A stretch of DNA of 64,000 nt, taken from assembly GCF_048564905.1 (NCBI RefSeq), contig NC_133002.1:53873183-53937182 (forward strand). The letters are read 5' to 3'. Under the pieces are notes generated by a model, which searched no databases, was not told the DNA's origin, and saw only the letters and a list, made by a program, of their open reading frames with translations. Both the position numbers and the translations under genes were made by a program. This DNA is from Vicugna pacos. Its lineage: Eukaryota > Chordata > Mammalia > Artiodactyla > Camelidae. Below are positions 1-12,004 of the stretch, piece after piece (within the stretch, counting starts at the first letter, position 1; each line of letters starts with the position of its first letter).

Positions 1-2608
1 AGGAAGATTGATTTCATAGCTGGAGAGCTGTCTTCATCTGTGGTTTTGAGGTGGTGTTTCTAGGACACAGCCAGTAATATTATGTTTTGATACCCTTTCT
101 CACTTCTTCTGAGTCTCAGTTAATCTACTAATGTTTATAAGAAGCTAGCTTGGCAGGGAGCAGTAAAGGATGGCTACCATATGTCCCACTGGGAAAAGCA
201 ACACTGGATATATTCTGAGTCCTTGTCATGCCTTGAACTGACATAAAAGTCTTTACTTAAGGGACTTTTTACAATGTTTAAGACATGTCTATTGCTCATG
301 TTGAGATGTGCTCATTCATAGAAACATCGGGAGTCCCGGAGAGTCTTGATTCAATTAAGGCTGATTGACATCAGGCTTCTGAAGTGAAAAATTGGTCGTC
401 CTGCCTGTGACATTTCATTCACATTCTCTTTATGAAGTCAGTATTTCCAAGACATATCGTCTCTTATGATCTTCTGTCTGCCTTCTCATCTGGTTCCCAT
501 AGATAAATGTTACATAATATCCATGGCCAGTGACTACCCTTTTGCCCACAGTGCCCAACCCATCTCTTCAGCATCTGTTCAAAGGAGTGATGCCTCCACT
601 CAGAGACACCCAGATCAGAAGCAAGTTCATGGTATGTTTTCAATCATTTCCAAATGTACCCATTCAGAGGGGGATCAAGGAGTGGAGAAGAGACACGCAT
701 GAGAATTTCTTATCTGTTTGGAAGAGCAGTGCCTACAAATGTTTCCGCAAAGATACTGGGCATTCCTCCAGGGATTTGTGGAATAACTTGCCCTTTCTGC
801 ACTTCCCCTGAAGTAGAATTGAAAAACAGTAGCCTGACTCTCGTATGTTCTGCCTGCTGATATCTTATCAAGGGAGTGAACCTGATTGACTTTGGAAGAT
901 CTTGGAGTTCTGGAGGTAGGGTCATGGGGTGGACCTCCCCAGCCTCTTTTGAAACAGTATTAAAAGAACGTCTTAAGCAGCTAGCTTAATGCACTCAACG
1001 CCTTTGGTTTTTAGTACACTGGAAATTTTTTTTTAACATTCTTTCTTTTCTTTAATTACATGTGATGTTTAAATCCAGCATTTTAATAGTAGCTGTCTTC
1101 TGCAAGAACCCCCATCCTGGTTCTGCCGCGTGAGGGAGTGTGTATCACAAATTATATCCCTTGCTAACAGTAAACAGTCAAGGCAGCAAAATCATTTGCA
1201 GGTCTTCCTATATGTGGTGTATCAAGCATCCTGAAACCTCCATGAATTTAACTTAATGCAGCTTTCGGAGGGGAGAAAGCAAGTCAGTTTCTTCTTAAAA
1301 ATGGTGATTTTCTTGAGTTTCCTGAAAGGATAGCGCCTTGTAAGTCTTTGGATCTCACAGGCAGCCACGGCCTTTGGACACTGTAACAAAAAATAACTAA
1401 TACTATAAAAAGCACCACATTAAGCTTTCTCAAGAGTTGGTTTCTTTTTTGTTTTTTTGTTGTTTTTTTTTTTTTTTACATGGAACACTTAAAGAATTCT
1501 GAAACATCTGAAACGATGTCAACAAGGTTGAACGAGTTGGTGAAGATATTTTCTATTATTTAATTTATTTTAAAGTGGTTCAAAAACGGGCCGGGTTTCT
1601 GGTTCTGAGGTGTCCCTCAGTTGCGAACACCAAAATAGCCACACGGCTCCTTTTTCTCTGCTGCTACTTAAAACCAAGTTCTGACTCATCTGTGGGAACC
1701 TTAAATTTCTCTGGGAGTCCACCAACATCTAATTTCTGTATAGGGATAAATTAAAAAGTTCTCATTTCATCTCATTTCCTTATTTTCCACACTTCCTAAA
1801 CGTCAGCAATCAAAATGCCATCCTTCTGAATCTGTTTGTGTTCTCCCTCTACCTTCTTCAATGGCTAGGGGTGTATTTTTGCTTTAAGGGGCTTTTACAA
1901 CATTTTTTCCATGTCCAGGACTTACTGGGTTTTTTTTTTTTCCTTTAATGGTGGCAGCTGGCCCTCCCTGTGCCGTGGTTGCTGCTCCATTCTGCTGCAT
2001 CTCAGCCATCTGACTCACCATCGGAGGATTGTCTGTCAGTCTGTGTTTTTTTTCTCCTACTAACCTTTGAGCATATGTGGGAAGGAATAGTACGTAGCTT
2101 TCTCTGCCTCATTCGCTAACTAACTTCCTGCTCCTCACACGTTATAAGCAATTGGGCACAGAGAAATCCCACTCCTACCAAGGTAGTAGTTATTTTATAG
2201 AAAACACTTTTATCCACTCACTCTGTCCCCGACCCTGTTTATTCTTTTCCCCTGTGAGGTATTATAGGAAATCACTTAGAACACTAACTGGAACGTAAAT
2301 TTAGATGTAATCCACATCACTGAATACCTCTGATCTTCTTGGGTGACTTTTTACTGAATAATCTATAGCATGTGTTGGGTGAACCTCTATTATAACGATT
2401 TTTTATGACCAAGTGTCACTTCTCCTTTGAAATCCTCACCACTTGACTTATTAATTTCCACTATTTTTGGTTTCAAGTCACTGAGACCTCTGGTGACTTA
2501 CCTCCATCTGCCATTTACCATAAAGTGCTATAATTATTTATAGACATGTTTTATTTTCCTTAATGAAGGCTTCGATCTTTCTATCCCTCTCCCCTCCCCA
2601 GTGGCACT
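1..2608. other. Unassigned AT-rich sequence
   Basis: I recognise no gene or repeat family here. The stretch has several poly-T runs, the longest at about 1441-1478, and only short frames (78-93 codons near 466-860) without any domain I know. It could be intron, intergenic or very old decayed repeat. Confidence 0.5.
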
Positions 2609-2810
2609 GGTAATAATAGCTAACATACACTGAAGAGCTTCCATGGGGCAAACCTCTATTTATATCTGTGATCCTGTTTATCCTCACACGAACCCTGATG
2701 GAACAGCATCCGTGTCCTTATTTCCTTGATGAGAAAATAGAAGCTTAGGGAAATTTTCTGAGGTTACCCTGCTAGCTGGTTGCAGAGGGAGGATTGGGTT
2801 CAAGGAAATT
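2609..2810 (+). repeat. MIR SINE
   Basis: The stretch follows the MIR consensus in order: a start like TAATAATAGCTAACATACAC, a middle like CCTGTTTATCCTCACACGAA, then the core near GATGAGAAAATAGAAGC and a tail ending in a GGGTTCAA-like motif. Divergence is high, as expected of an old mammalian SINE. Assigned by recall of the consensus. Confidence 0.85.
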
Positions 2811-3735
2811 TGGCTGCGGTGGCTTTGCCATTAACCCCCACACCATAGCATCCATGGTAGAATCTCTGGCACGAATGTAACTTCATGTCCTTCAGTTCAC
2901 ATTGCTCATTCATCTGTAGGCTTTGTGAAGAGAAGACTGGGCACAGAGCATGTCTGGGGCTGCTTTGATGCACTTAGCCAGGACTGTGAAGGGTGGGAGG
3001 ACTACTTCCCAGGGGAACTCCCTGCAGGAAACCACAGCCTTGCAAGTTCCATCACCTAAAACTCACACTAGTGGAGATAGTCCTTGGACTTCATACTGTG
3101 AGTTGCCTCTGAAGCCACTTCTTTTTCTACATACATTTTAGTGTGTCCTGTTAGCAAATGTTGTTTCATTAAAAATTTTTTTTATCTCCTTTTTTTTTCT
3201 TTTTATGTGGGAAGGAGGAAACAGACATGAAAATGATGGCTGTGAGGAGAACTGATCCCTTCGCTCTTCTATCTGCTCCCCCGAGCTCCCCACCACACAT
3301 GCAGTGTGGATGACTTTATTTCCCCCATTTCTAGAGGGTAGGGATCATGTTTGGTCCTGAAGTCCCCTGTAAGGCTACCTGCGATAAAACTCCAAATCTA
3401 ATCCTAAGTAAATCATCAAATGAAGAAAGACTTACAGATTGGCTGGAATTTCTATTTTAAAGCAGGGGTTGGGGAGCAGAACTGAAGGGAGCCTATAGCT
3501 CAGCTAGCCAAAATATTTTTGCATTTTTGCCCAGAGCATCAGACTTTAGAAACAATTCAGTTAGTCTCTTGGATGATATTGCTTGTTTGTTGCGACTAAC
3601 CTAGTATCTTTATGAAGAAATACATGATGGAAAATTCTTAATTTTTAGTTCATCTTCCCCTCACTCTCTTGCCACAGAGGAGGAAGATCCTGGGCATGCA
3701 TCCCTAGCATGGCACGCTCCCTCCTTCTCCATTTT
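2811..3735. other. Unassigned sequence
   Basis: No exon or repeat family is evident. A T-rich run lies near 3170-3200 and a pyrimidine-rich stretch near 3270-3300. The 63-codon frame at 2950 has no recognisable motif. Confidence 0.45.
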
Positions 3736-3739
3736 AATT

Positions 3740-4330
3740 CCCCACGAGTCCTGGCAGTCTCCTCCCAAAATCTGTCTTAAATATGTCCATTTCTTCCCAA
3801 CCCCACTCTGTCACACTAATTCAGCATCTTTAATTCAGACTACTGAAAACTCTCCCAATTCCCTAACTTCTACTTCTGCTTTCCTCTAATTTATTCTGCA
3901 CACAACAGCCAGCCAAAGTGAGCTTTTCTGAATGCAATATTAATAATAACACTTTCTTACTTTAAACTCCTCACTGATTTCTCATTACTATTGATAAAAT
4001 CCAAAATCCCTTATGTGAGTTTCCACTTTGATATGGACCTGCCTTGACCTCTTTACTTCTCTATTCTCAGTCTATTCCCACTTATCTCTGTGCCTAGTAA
4101 TTCTTGATTTCAAATTGCCAAGTTCTTACTACCCCAGGACCTTCACACATGCCACTACACCCAACACCTCAGTACTCAGTACTGAATGCTACCCTGGATC
4201 CCAGTTTTAAATGCCTCTAATGCCAGGAGGTCTTCCCTAATGTCCAATGGAAACAAGGCTCTCTGTTACATTCTCTAATTTTATTTGAACTTTACCCAAG
4301 TACTTATTACAATTTGGAGTTACACCTTGT
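3740..4330 (+). repeat. L2 LINE, 3' part
   Basis: This resembles the 3' third of L2 read forward. It has a 'bring the price down'-type run of TCCAAAATCCCTTATGTGAG, then CAGGACCTTCACACATGCC (the usual 'agggcctttgcac' block), then CCAGGAGGTCTTCCCTAATG, and it fades out near the usual AAGTACTTATTAC block. It is strongly diverged. It abuts the ERVL LTR fossil on its right. Confidence 0.7.
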
Positions 4331-5880
4331 AGTGGACACTGCCCAAATCCCTCCTTTATGAGCATGGTACTCATTCCCTCAGCTGCTGGGGGTGTTGTCC
4401 AAGGATGGCTACCATCTTAGTCCCTCTCCAGGAACTGTCCTCAGTATAAGGACATTGTCTCACCTCAGGTGACGCCCTTTCCTTGTGGCTGGTCCATTTG
4501 CAATGGCTGGTTGAGATAGGGAAACAAAGGACCGGTCCCCTTGCTCAGTGGGGATCACTTGGTAGAGTTCTCCAAGTTCCACAACTTCTTTTGTTTAACC
4601 ACTTTTTAATTGAAGTATAGTTAATTTGCAATGTTGCATTCGTTTCAGGTGTACAGAACAGTGATTTGGTTATATATATATATTTCATATTCTTTTCATT
4701 GTAAGTTATTACAAGATATGGAATATAGTTCCCTGTGCTATACAGTAGGTCCTTGTTGTTCATCTATTTATATATAGTAATGTGTATATGCTAATCCCAA
4801 ACTCCTAATTTAGCCTCTCCCTATCCCCCCTTTCTCCTATGGTAACCATAAGTTTGTTTTCTATGTCTGTGAGTCTGTTTCTGTTTTATAAATGAGTTCA
4901 TTTGTATCTTTTTTCAGATTCCACATATAAATAATATCATATGATATTTGTATTTCTCTGTCTCACTTATTTCACTTAATATGATAATCTCAGGGTCCAT
5001 CCATGATGCTGAAAATTCCTTTTTATGGCTGTGTAATATTCCATCATATATATGGCATTAGAGACACTTATAAACATACACACACACACACACGTATACA
5101 CCATATCTTCTTTATTCACTTATCTGTCGATGGACATTTAGGTTGCATCTGTGTCTTGATGATTGTAAATAGTGCTGCTCTAAACATTGCAGTGTATTTT
5201 TTCTAATTAGAGTTTTCACTGGATATATGCCCTAGAGTGGGATTGCAGGATCATATAGTAACTCTATTTTTAATTTTATAAAGAACCTCCAAATTGTTCT
5301 CCACAGTGGCTGCACCAATTTATATTCCTACCAACAGTGTAGAAGGGTTCCCTTTTCTCCACACCCTCTCCAGCATTTATTATTTGTAGACTTTTTGATG
5401 ATGGCCATTCTGACTGGTGTGGGTTGGTACCTCATTGTAGTTTTGATTTGCATTTCTCTGATAATTAGCGATAATTAGCATCTTTTCATGTGCCTGTTAA
5501 CCACCTGTATGTCTTCTTTGGAGAAATGTCTATTTAGGTCTTCTGCCCATTTTTTGATTGGGTTGTTTGTTTCTTTGATATTAAGCTGTGAGCTGATCGT
5601 ATATTTTGGAAATTAATCCCTTGTTGGTTGCATTGTTTGCAAATATTTTCTCCCAGTCTATGGGTTGTCTTTTCATTTTGCTTATGGTTTCGTATTTGTT
5701 GTGCAAAAGTCTACAACTTCTTACTGGATTGGTTGAGAACGCTCTTGCATTGCATCACAGTTGAAGTCCTCCTTCTTCCAAATCCTGCTCTCCTCACTTC
5801 CATGAGCATTTCTTAATGAATCTTATGCACCCGAAACAGAGAATCTCAATGTCTGTTTTCCAGGGGACGTGACATAATAA
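4330..5880 (+). mobile_element. ERVL-type LTR (fossil), split by a LINE-1
   Basis: Two flanks, 4330-4590 and 5723-5880, read as one solo-LTR-like unit. The right flank ends with a CTTAATGAATCTTATGCACC-like polyadenylation region, and just after it TTGGTACCAGAAGTTACAC resembles the leucine-tRNA primer-binding site typical of ERVL. The two halves are separated by the reversed LINE-1 at 4591-5712. The element is broken and old. Family assignment is from recall of mammalian ERVL LTRs; the exact subfamily is not known to me. Confidence 0.5.
4591..5712 (-). mobile_element. LINE-1, 5'-truncated, cetartiodactyl type
   Basis: The L1 is on the minus strand: its T-rich 3' end is at about 4591-4610, followed by the reversed 3' UTR (CTGTGCTATACAGTAGGTCC) and then the reversed C-terminal part of ORF2 (CACCAATTTATATTCCTACC, GATTTGCATTTCTCTGATAA). 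It is about 1.1 kb of a 6 kb element, so heavily 5'-truncated, as is usual. A 10-bp target-site duplication ACAACTTCTT flanks it at 4581-4590 and 5713-5722. A small CA repeat (5077-5093) and TA-rich patches lie inside. No intact ORF2 remains. Confidence 0.9.
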
Positions 5881-6025
5881 TTGGTACCAGAAGTTACACT
5901 GGAAGTAGTCCTAGGAAGCTGACTCTAAAATGAGATTTTGGAGCTGGATCACCTGTTGGCAGGTAACTGTTAACACTTTCATTGGTGACAAACTGTGATA
6001 GGAAACCAGGGAAAGAGAATGTACT

Positions 6026-6350
6026 TGAATGAACCATTGACACACACAACAACTTGTATCAATCTGAAATGAATTATACTAACTGAAAGACTCCAGTCTC
6101 AAAAGAGTAACTGTGTATGATTATATTTATATGGCGTTCTGGAAAAGGCAAAGAAGAGAGCATTTTAGTGGTTGCCAGGGTAGGTGGGCATGGGTGGAGG
6201 TTGGAATAGAAAGGGACTGCATAGGGAATTCTTTGGAGTGTTGGAATTGTTCTGTATTCTGTCTGTAGTGATGGTTACAGGAATCTGTGTCTGTATAAAA
6301 TCTCAGAACTGTCCACAAACACAGTGAATTTTGCTGTATGTAAACTTTAA
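6026..6350 (+). repeat. L1M LINE tail
   Basis: This is the 3' end of an old L1 of the L1M group, read forward. It carries GAACCATTGACACACACAAC, the GACTCCAGTCTCAAAAGAGT block, TTCTGGAAAAGGCAAAGAAG, GTGGTTGCCAGGG and a final ACAGTGAATTTTGCTGTATG. Only the last 325 bases or so are kept. There is no clear poly-A or duplication, which fits its age. Confidence 0.85.
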
Positions 6351-6849
6351 AAGTGTTCTTACATCTGAGGGGTAATGACAGAGATTAATGCCACTTCTGA
6401 AAATGCAAGGATGATGATCCTCATAATATTTTCATTCGGTTCACCAATCTGAGCCCTCCAAAATCCAGCCAGATCCTGGAGGAGACGGTGGAATATCATG
6501 AACTCAGTGAAGCAGTAGCCCCAGTTGTAGCTGTGGTGCCAGCTAAGGTGTCTTTGCTAGAGATGAACATGGCCTCAGGTTCATGGTATGTGACCACTGA
6601 CTTAGTGAATGTGTGTTTTTGGTTTTTTTTCCATCCTTCTTAGAAAGGATAACTAGAAGCAGTTGAAGTTTGCACTGGATGGAAAACAGTATATATTTAT
6701 AGTCTTGCCTTGTGTCTAACTTTATTTCTGTCTCTGTCTCCTAATGTTTCCCTGGAGAACCCTGACTAACACACTTTCAGACTATATTCTGATGAGGGAA
6801 AGGAAATTAATGTGGCCTTTGGGCAAGACTGTGGACTTTGAATATGTAT

Positions 6850-7340
6850 TGTTTTCCATCTCATGCAAATATATGTATATGGAGGGGAGCAGGAATGGAG
6901 TAGGAGAGAGAGAGAGATTGTAAGAAATTAGTTTGCACTATTTGGGAGACTGGGAAATCCCACAATCTGCCATCTGCAAACTGGAGACCCAGGAAAACTG
7001 GTAATGAAGCTCCCATCCAAGTCTGAAGACCTGAAGACCAGGAGACCCGTTAAGTCCCAGTTCACGGGCAAGGGGAGACTGATGTCCCAACTCAGAAGTT
7101 AGGCAGAAAGATAGAATTCTCCCTCCTCTCGCCTTTTTGTTCTTTTCAGGCTTTCCATGGGTTGGATGAGGCTCCTCCACACTGAGGAAGGTAGTCTGTC
7201 TTTTACTCAGTCTCTATCAACTCAAATGCTGATCTTATCCAGAAACATCCTCATAGACCCATTCAGAAATAATGTTCACCAAACATCTGGACATCACCCT
7301 GGTTCACTATACAGGTGACATTTATGCCATCAGACTGGAT
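6850..7340 (-). mobile_element. MaLR LTR, MLT1-like (fossil)
   Basis: Read on the minus strand, this matches the MLT1-like LTR pattern I recall. On the plus strand it runs from GATTGTAAGAAATTAG through TGGAGACCCAGGAAAACTGG, GGTTGGATGAGGCTCCTCC and CAGAAACATCCTCATAGACC to ACCAAACATCTGGACATCAC. It is a solo LTR-like copy lying in the ERVL remains, and it is old. Confidence 0.65.
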
Positions 7341-7600
7341 GGATAGGAAGTGGAAAGCCTGTTGGAAATCTTAGTAACACAAGTGCGCTCACGAGGGTGG
7401 TGAAAAAGCCCTGTGGAGATTCAGGAGCCCGTCAGATCATTAAAGGTTTTAGGAGGCCTGGGGCCCGGGGCCTCCCAGGACAACCTCTCCAATCCACCTG
7501 CCTCTTAACACTCTGGAGAAGGCACACCACCAGGCAGGCCTGTTTGGGTTCTAGAGGCTGCAGATGTATAGAGTACTAGACTTCTGTTTTTCTTCCTATG

Positions 7601-8330
7601 TGTTTCAAAAGTAGACTTCGCCTTTTAGCCCCTAAAAATAATAAAATTAAATATAATATTAATATTAATAATAAGGAATAGCAATTTATGCCAGGACTTC
7701 CAATATATCTTGCCTTTGTGGATGGTCATCATTAGGAAGTGAGTCTCTATGTCCCTCAGCCCAGTCACCCTCTGAGGATATTGGGAATGGGCCGTGGTAA
7801 CCATGGGGAAAATAAGACGTGTGACAAAGACAAAAGCTCAACATATAGTTCATTTCCTATCAACTTGTTCTATGCAGCGTTTTTCATCTGGGGCTACCCT
7901 TCACATGATCAGTCAGTCACAGGGACTAGTCTGGTCTCGCAAACATCAAGGGAATTTCCAAATACCTTATAGCAAATGGAGTTGTAATGTTTGAATATAT
8001 AAAAAAAATTAACTATGAGAAGTTACGTTAGATATTTTCTACTGCTCTTTGGGGCGACTGTAGGGCTACTTACCTGTTTGCATCTCAAGTCTTATGCGTT
8101 ATATTCTCTTTGCTCAGTCCAGCGCTCCCTTGGAGGTCTGACTCATAACCACTTCCTCATAATGTGTTCATGAATGCATCTGCCCCCATTTTCCATACAG
8201 TTTTAGGGAATTAACAGAATTCCCAATGACTCTAGGTGTGTTTGGCCCTTCATGGTTATGAAACACTGCCTTGAACAGTAATTTTCCAGGTCATTTATCT
8301 AGGTGAAGTCTCAATCAGCAGCATTATTGC
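7601..8330. other. Unassigned sequence
   Basis: An AT-only patch lies near 7634-7680. The rest shows no repeat family or exon I recognise. Overlapping frames of 77 and 66 codons at 7739-7994 are on the same strand in different frames and have no domain. Confidence 0.45.
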
Positions 8331-8341
8331 AATGATCTGAG

Positions 8342-8622
8342 TATAGAAGACAAACTTGTGGTTACCAAAGGGGGGGGGGCGGAGAATTAGGGGTATGGGA
8401 TTAGCAGATACAAACTACTATTATAAAAGTATTTTATAAGTACTATTTATAGTACTAAAAGTGCTATTAAAAGCAACAAGGATATCCTGTATATAGCACA
8501 AGGAATTCTAACCTTTATCTTACAGTAATTTATAATGGAGCACACTGCAAAAATATTGAATCACTATGCTGTACACCTGAAACTAGTATAATACTGTAGA
8601 TCAGCTATACTTCAATAAAAAA
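8342..8622 (+). mobile_element. LINE-1 3' tail, 5'-truncated
   Basis: This is the last 280 bases of a LINE-1: ACTTGTGGTTACCAAAGG, a G10 run (8370-8379), ATATAGCACAAGGAATTCTA, CACTATGCTGTACACCTGAA and CTATACTTCAATAAAA followed by an A-rich tail. Flanking copies of AATGATCTGAG (8331-8341) and AATGACTTGAG (8623-8633), 9 of 11 identical, are the likely target-site duplication. It is the same family as the 3' tail at 27849-28743. Confidence 0.85.
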
Positions 8623-8633
8623 AATGACTTGAG

Positions 8634-9010
8634 AAAGAGTGTACAGTGACTTGCTGTAGTTACTGAGGCTGTGGAAATGCTAGTGGAAATGATACAGACA
8701 TCCTCGGAGGGGAAAGCTGGTTGGGAGCTCTGTACTTTACTACACTGTGCTGTGGAACAATTCTTAGATGTTCGAAAATCAAAATCTGCATTCCTCCTGC
8801 ATTCAGTGAGATTTCAGTTGAGCGAATAAGTGACATTACTACTGTGAGTTATTGCTCAGGCGTCTCATTATTTCTGTGGTTAGAGGATCAGATCGTTACT
8901 TCTTGTGTTACTTTGTCTTCACATACAATACTTTACATGGAAGCTCATTTATAAAGAAGCCCCTCCTGAAATTTTGCCGTAGTGAAATTATTAATAATTA
9001 AATTTAAAAT
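8634..9010. other. Unassigned sequence
   Basis: No repeat or exon is recognised. An AT-rich patch (TTAATAATTAAATTTAAAAT) at about 8990-9010 leads into the next MIR. The 77-codon frame at 8721 has no motif. Confidence 0.4.
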
Positions 9011-9011
9011 A

Positions 9012-9235
9012 ATAATGGCCCACAGGTAATGGGCACTTGTTTTATGTAAGCGTGTGCTCAGTGCTTTGCAGGCATTATTTCAGTGCCATTTCACAGCAAG
9101 TTTTTTGAGGAGGTTCTACTGCCTACATTTTACAGATGAGAAAACAGTCTTAGGGAAGTGAAGAAACTTGGCCAAAGCCTTATTCTAGTAAGAGACAAGG
9201 CTAGGATTTCGCCTCAGGTTTTCCAGCTCCCAGAG
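9012..9235 (+). repeat. MIR SINE
   Basis: MIR order is kept: GGGCACTTGTTTTATG, GTGCTCAGTGCTTTGCAGGC, then TTTTACAGATGAGAAAACAG and GAAGAAACTTGGCCAAAGCC, and an AGGATTTCGCC-like tail. It is diverged but close to full length. Confidence 0.9.
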
Positions 9236-9389
9236 CCTTGTATTTAGGTACTAAGGTATGATCCCTCCCTAGTAGAGACAAAGGTAAACTTAAAAAAAAA
9301 CCTTATTCACTACTTTGTTTTTCTCTTTATTCACATGAGGATTACCTACATAAAGAGTTAAATTTTAATACTAATGAATTATAACTTAT

Positions 9390-10568
9390 ATGCAGTCTAA
9401 TACATTATACAGTGTGGACAGTCAAAAGTACCCAACTTAGGGGTTTAGTTAACTTGACAAGTGCAAACACCTGTGTGACTACCATCCAAATCGAGACACA
9501 GAATGCTTCTGTCACTCCTCCCCCGTGGTTTTTTGTGGCCTTTGCAGTCCCTCACCCTACACCCTAAGCAACCACCAATTTGATTTATATAAACATAGAT
9601 TGGTTTTGCTTGCTGGAGAACATTATATAAGATCATAAATCTATGTACATTCTCTTTTGTATGTGACTTCTTTTGCTCAGCATAAGGTTTTTGAGATTCA
9701 TCCATATGCATGATACATTTATATATCAAAAGCTTGGGTTTTTTTTAATTGCTGACTAGTATTCCATTGTATGAATATCCACAATTTGCCCTCTGTTGAC
9801 CTGTGAAGGAACATTTGGACTGTTTCCAGATTTTTGATTATTATATTTAAACCTGCTATAAATATTGACTCCAAGTCTTTGTATAGACATATGTTTTCAT
9901 TTCTCTAGGAGGAAAATTACCCTGTCATATGGTAAATGTCTAGATATACAACTTTATAAGAACTTGCCAAACTGTTTTCCAAAGTAGGTTTACCATTTTA
10001 CACTTCTCCAGCAATATATGAGAGTCTGGGGTTCTCCAAACCCTTGCCAACCTTCAGTATTCAAATTTCAGCAATTCTACTTATATGAAATTATCACTCT
10101 TGTTTTGGTTTGTATTTTCTGGATGGCTAATGATACTGAACATATGTTAATTGGGTATTCCTATATCTTCTTTTGTGAATTGTCTGTTCACAGTTGATCT
10201 ATTTTTTTATTGGGTCATTTATTCTCTTACTATAGAGTACTAATATATACATTCTGGATACAAATCTTTTGAACATTATCTATTTATAATCTATCAATCT
10301 ATTTGATCTATTGACATATTGAATACTTTTCTGTTCTTTAACTTGTCATTTTATTTTATTCACAGTGTCTTTTGATGAGTGAAAGTTTTAAATTTTGATG
10401 AAGTCCTATTGACATACACTTTTTTCTTTTATGGTTCATATATTTTGTGTCTTATCTAAGAAATCTTTGCCTCCCCCAAGGCTCCAAAGATTTTTCTACT
10501 ATGTATTCTTCCAGAAGCTTTATAATACTACTTTATGTACTTTATAATATATCACTACATAGAGTTTA
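9390..10568 (-). repeat. L1M LINE, reversed 3' part
   Basis: Minus-strand L1 of an old group. The plus strand reads 3' UTR first (CACCTGTGTGACTACCATCC, CACCCTACACCCTAAGCAAC), then the reversed ORF2 C-terminus (GTATTCCATTGTATGAATAT, CTTGCCAAACTGTTTTCC, TTTTATTGGGTCATTTATTC). About 1.2 kb is kept with strong decay. No duplication is visible and no frame is open over the ORF2 part. Confidence 0.85.
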
Positions 10569-11437
10569 GTCTAATTCAGTCTTCTCTGTGGTACGGTCTT
10601 TCATCAGTCTTCATTGGAGGTCTTACGTGATAACAAGGTCCATTTACACTGATTGATCAGAAGTAAAGCATCTCCTTCTGGGTGAGTTCTAGACGTAATT
10701 GTTCTTTTACAAGTACTTACTCTTTATCGGATCTTACAGAGTCTCACCCTATGCACGCAAAGGATAGAGGTCAAACACTGAAAGGAACTCCTGTGCAGGT
10801 TTCTGGGGTGAAATCAGTGAGTGAAATAGTAGCTGCCTTTGCTTTCCTGAGCCCTGATTTCTCTCTCTCTCGCCAGCTCAGTGAGATGCCGCAGACCATG
10901 CGCTTCCTAGATACCCTGTCCGTGTGGCTTTCAGTAAAAGCCTTACGGACAGAAAGCCAATGTGATCTGAGAAACTTACCTCATTCGTTCCTGTTCTCAA
11001 GGGGACCATATCTTTCTTCTTTGCCAGTTGACCGATGTTAAAAACCATTTTTCCTATTTTCTAGTTTTCTATGATGGAGGGGTAGTCCAGTGCCAGTTAC
11101 TCCATTCTGGATGAAAATAGAAGTCTAGCATAGAGTTTTATAATGGACTTTTTACATATTTTAGCTTATCCAATAATTTTTTTCTTTCTTTTTAAGGCAA
11201 ATTTGAAGTAAAGGAAAAATTTTGAATTAAATACTTAAAATAGCATTTTAAACATACGTATGAGTTTCTGAGTAACTGATGCTGTCATATAGGTAATAGC
11301 ATTTTTTGGTAAAATAGCATGAAAAAAATTATTTTTATAGACTTAGTAGCATTATTTTTTTTTATTAAGTATATAGAATTCCAGGCAGTAGAGTGTTTTG
11401 GCAAAGATTGAACAATTAAATTTTATTCTGCAAAAGT
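10569..11437. other. Unassigned sequence with a 119-codon frame
   Basis: The open frame 10682-11041 (+) is the only longer one in this part. Its protein is Ser/Leu-rich and has no domain I recognise, no Kozak-like start context and no splice-flanked structure, so I do not call it a gene. The rest is AT-rich. Confidence 0.4.
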
Positions 11438-11439
11438 AT

Positions 11440-11665
11440 AAATGGCTAACAGTTACTGTGCATTTACTGTCTGCTGTATATGTTTGTTTTTCTCATTTAA
11501 TTTTCCTCAGGTCTATAAAGTAACCTCTATTACTTGCCCCATTATATAGATGAGGAAACTAAGACTTAGAGAAAATTTTTAAATGGCCCTGTTCATACAA
11601 CTAGAAAGAGACAAAGCCTGGGATTTTATTTGTCCAGCCTGATTCCAGAACCTGATTTCTTAACA
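11440..11665 (+). repeat. MIR SINE
   Basis: This reads as MIR: GGCTAACAGTTACTGTGCAT, TCATTTAATTTTCCTCAGG, CCCATTATATAGATGAGGAA, then ACTAAGACTTAGAGA and GGGATTTTATTTG near the end. Confidence 0.9.
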
Positions 11666-11667
11666 AC

Positions 11668-11985
11668 TGTAATAATTGCATGTCCAGTGTATGCCTGCTT
11701 CTAGGGAAAGATGAATATGATTTGATATAGTTTCTGTCATCAGTGAGTTTATACATTGGGGACAGAGAGACAGATAAATGCACAAAGGACTACAAATATG
11801 AAAAATGCTACAATAGAGTATGTGTGTGGTGGGAGGTAGGGTGAGGGGTGAGGGGAATCTTCCAGAGAAAGGTAACAAGCTGTACGAAGATATCAAAGTG
11901 AATAAGGAGTAAAATGGGGACGTGGTGAAGTGGAAGAGGATGTTCCTGGAGAGGTGGAGACAGGGGCTAGATGGTCTACAGAACC
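11668..11985 (-). repeat. L2 LINE, reversed 3' part
   Basis: The plus strand carries the reverse complement of the L2 3' region: TTCTGTCATCAGTGAGTTTA ('ctgccctcaaggagctta' block), GGGGACAGAGAGACAGATAA, AATGCTACAATAGAG, then GATGTTCCTGGAGAG. It is diverged and partial. Confidence 0.65.
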
Positions 11986-12004
11986 TCTTTGCTAAGTGAA
12001 ATAA

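Larger units (their letters stand above)
5881..7600 (+). mobile_element. ERVL internal remains (fossil)
   Basis: Remains of an ERVL internal region in the same direction as the LTR at 4330-5880. The best part is about 6360-6720, which resembles the reverse-transcriptase part of HERV-L-like pol (for example GTGAAGCAGTAGCCCCAG, then ATGGCCTCAGGTTCATGGTA). A second piece at about 7390-7570 may be the later pol region. The element is very broken, with many interruptions, and is invaded by an L1M tail (6026-6350) and a MaLR LTR (6850-7340). It predates both insertions. Confidence 0.5.

Noticed and set aside
7739-7994. Two overlapping frames of 77 and 66 codons
   Set aside because: Same-strand overlap in different frames with no motif; looks like chance.
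10682-11041. 119-codon plus-strand frame as a gene
   Set aside because: No recognisable domain, no promoter or splice context, length within chance for 64 kb.
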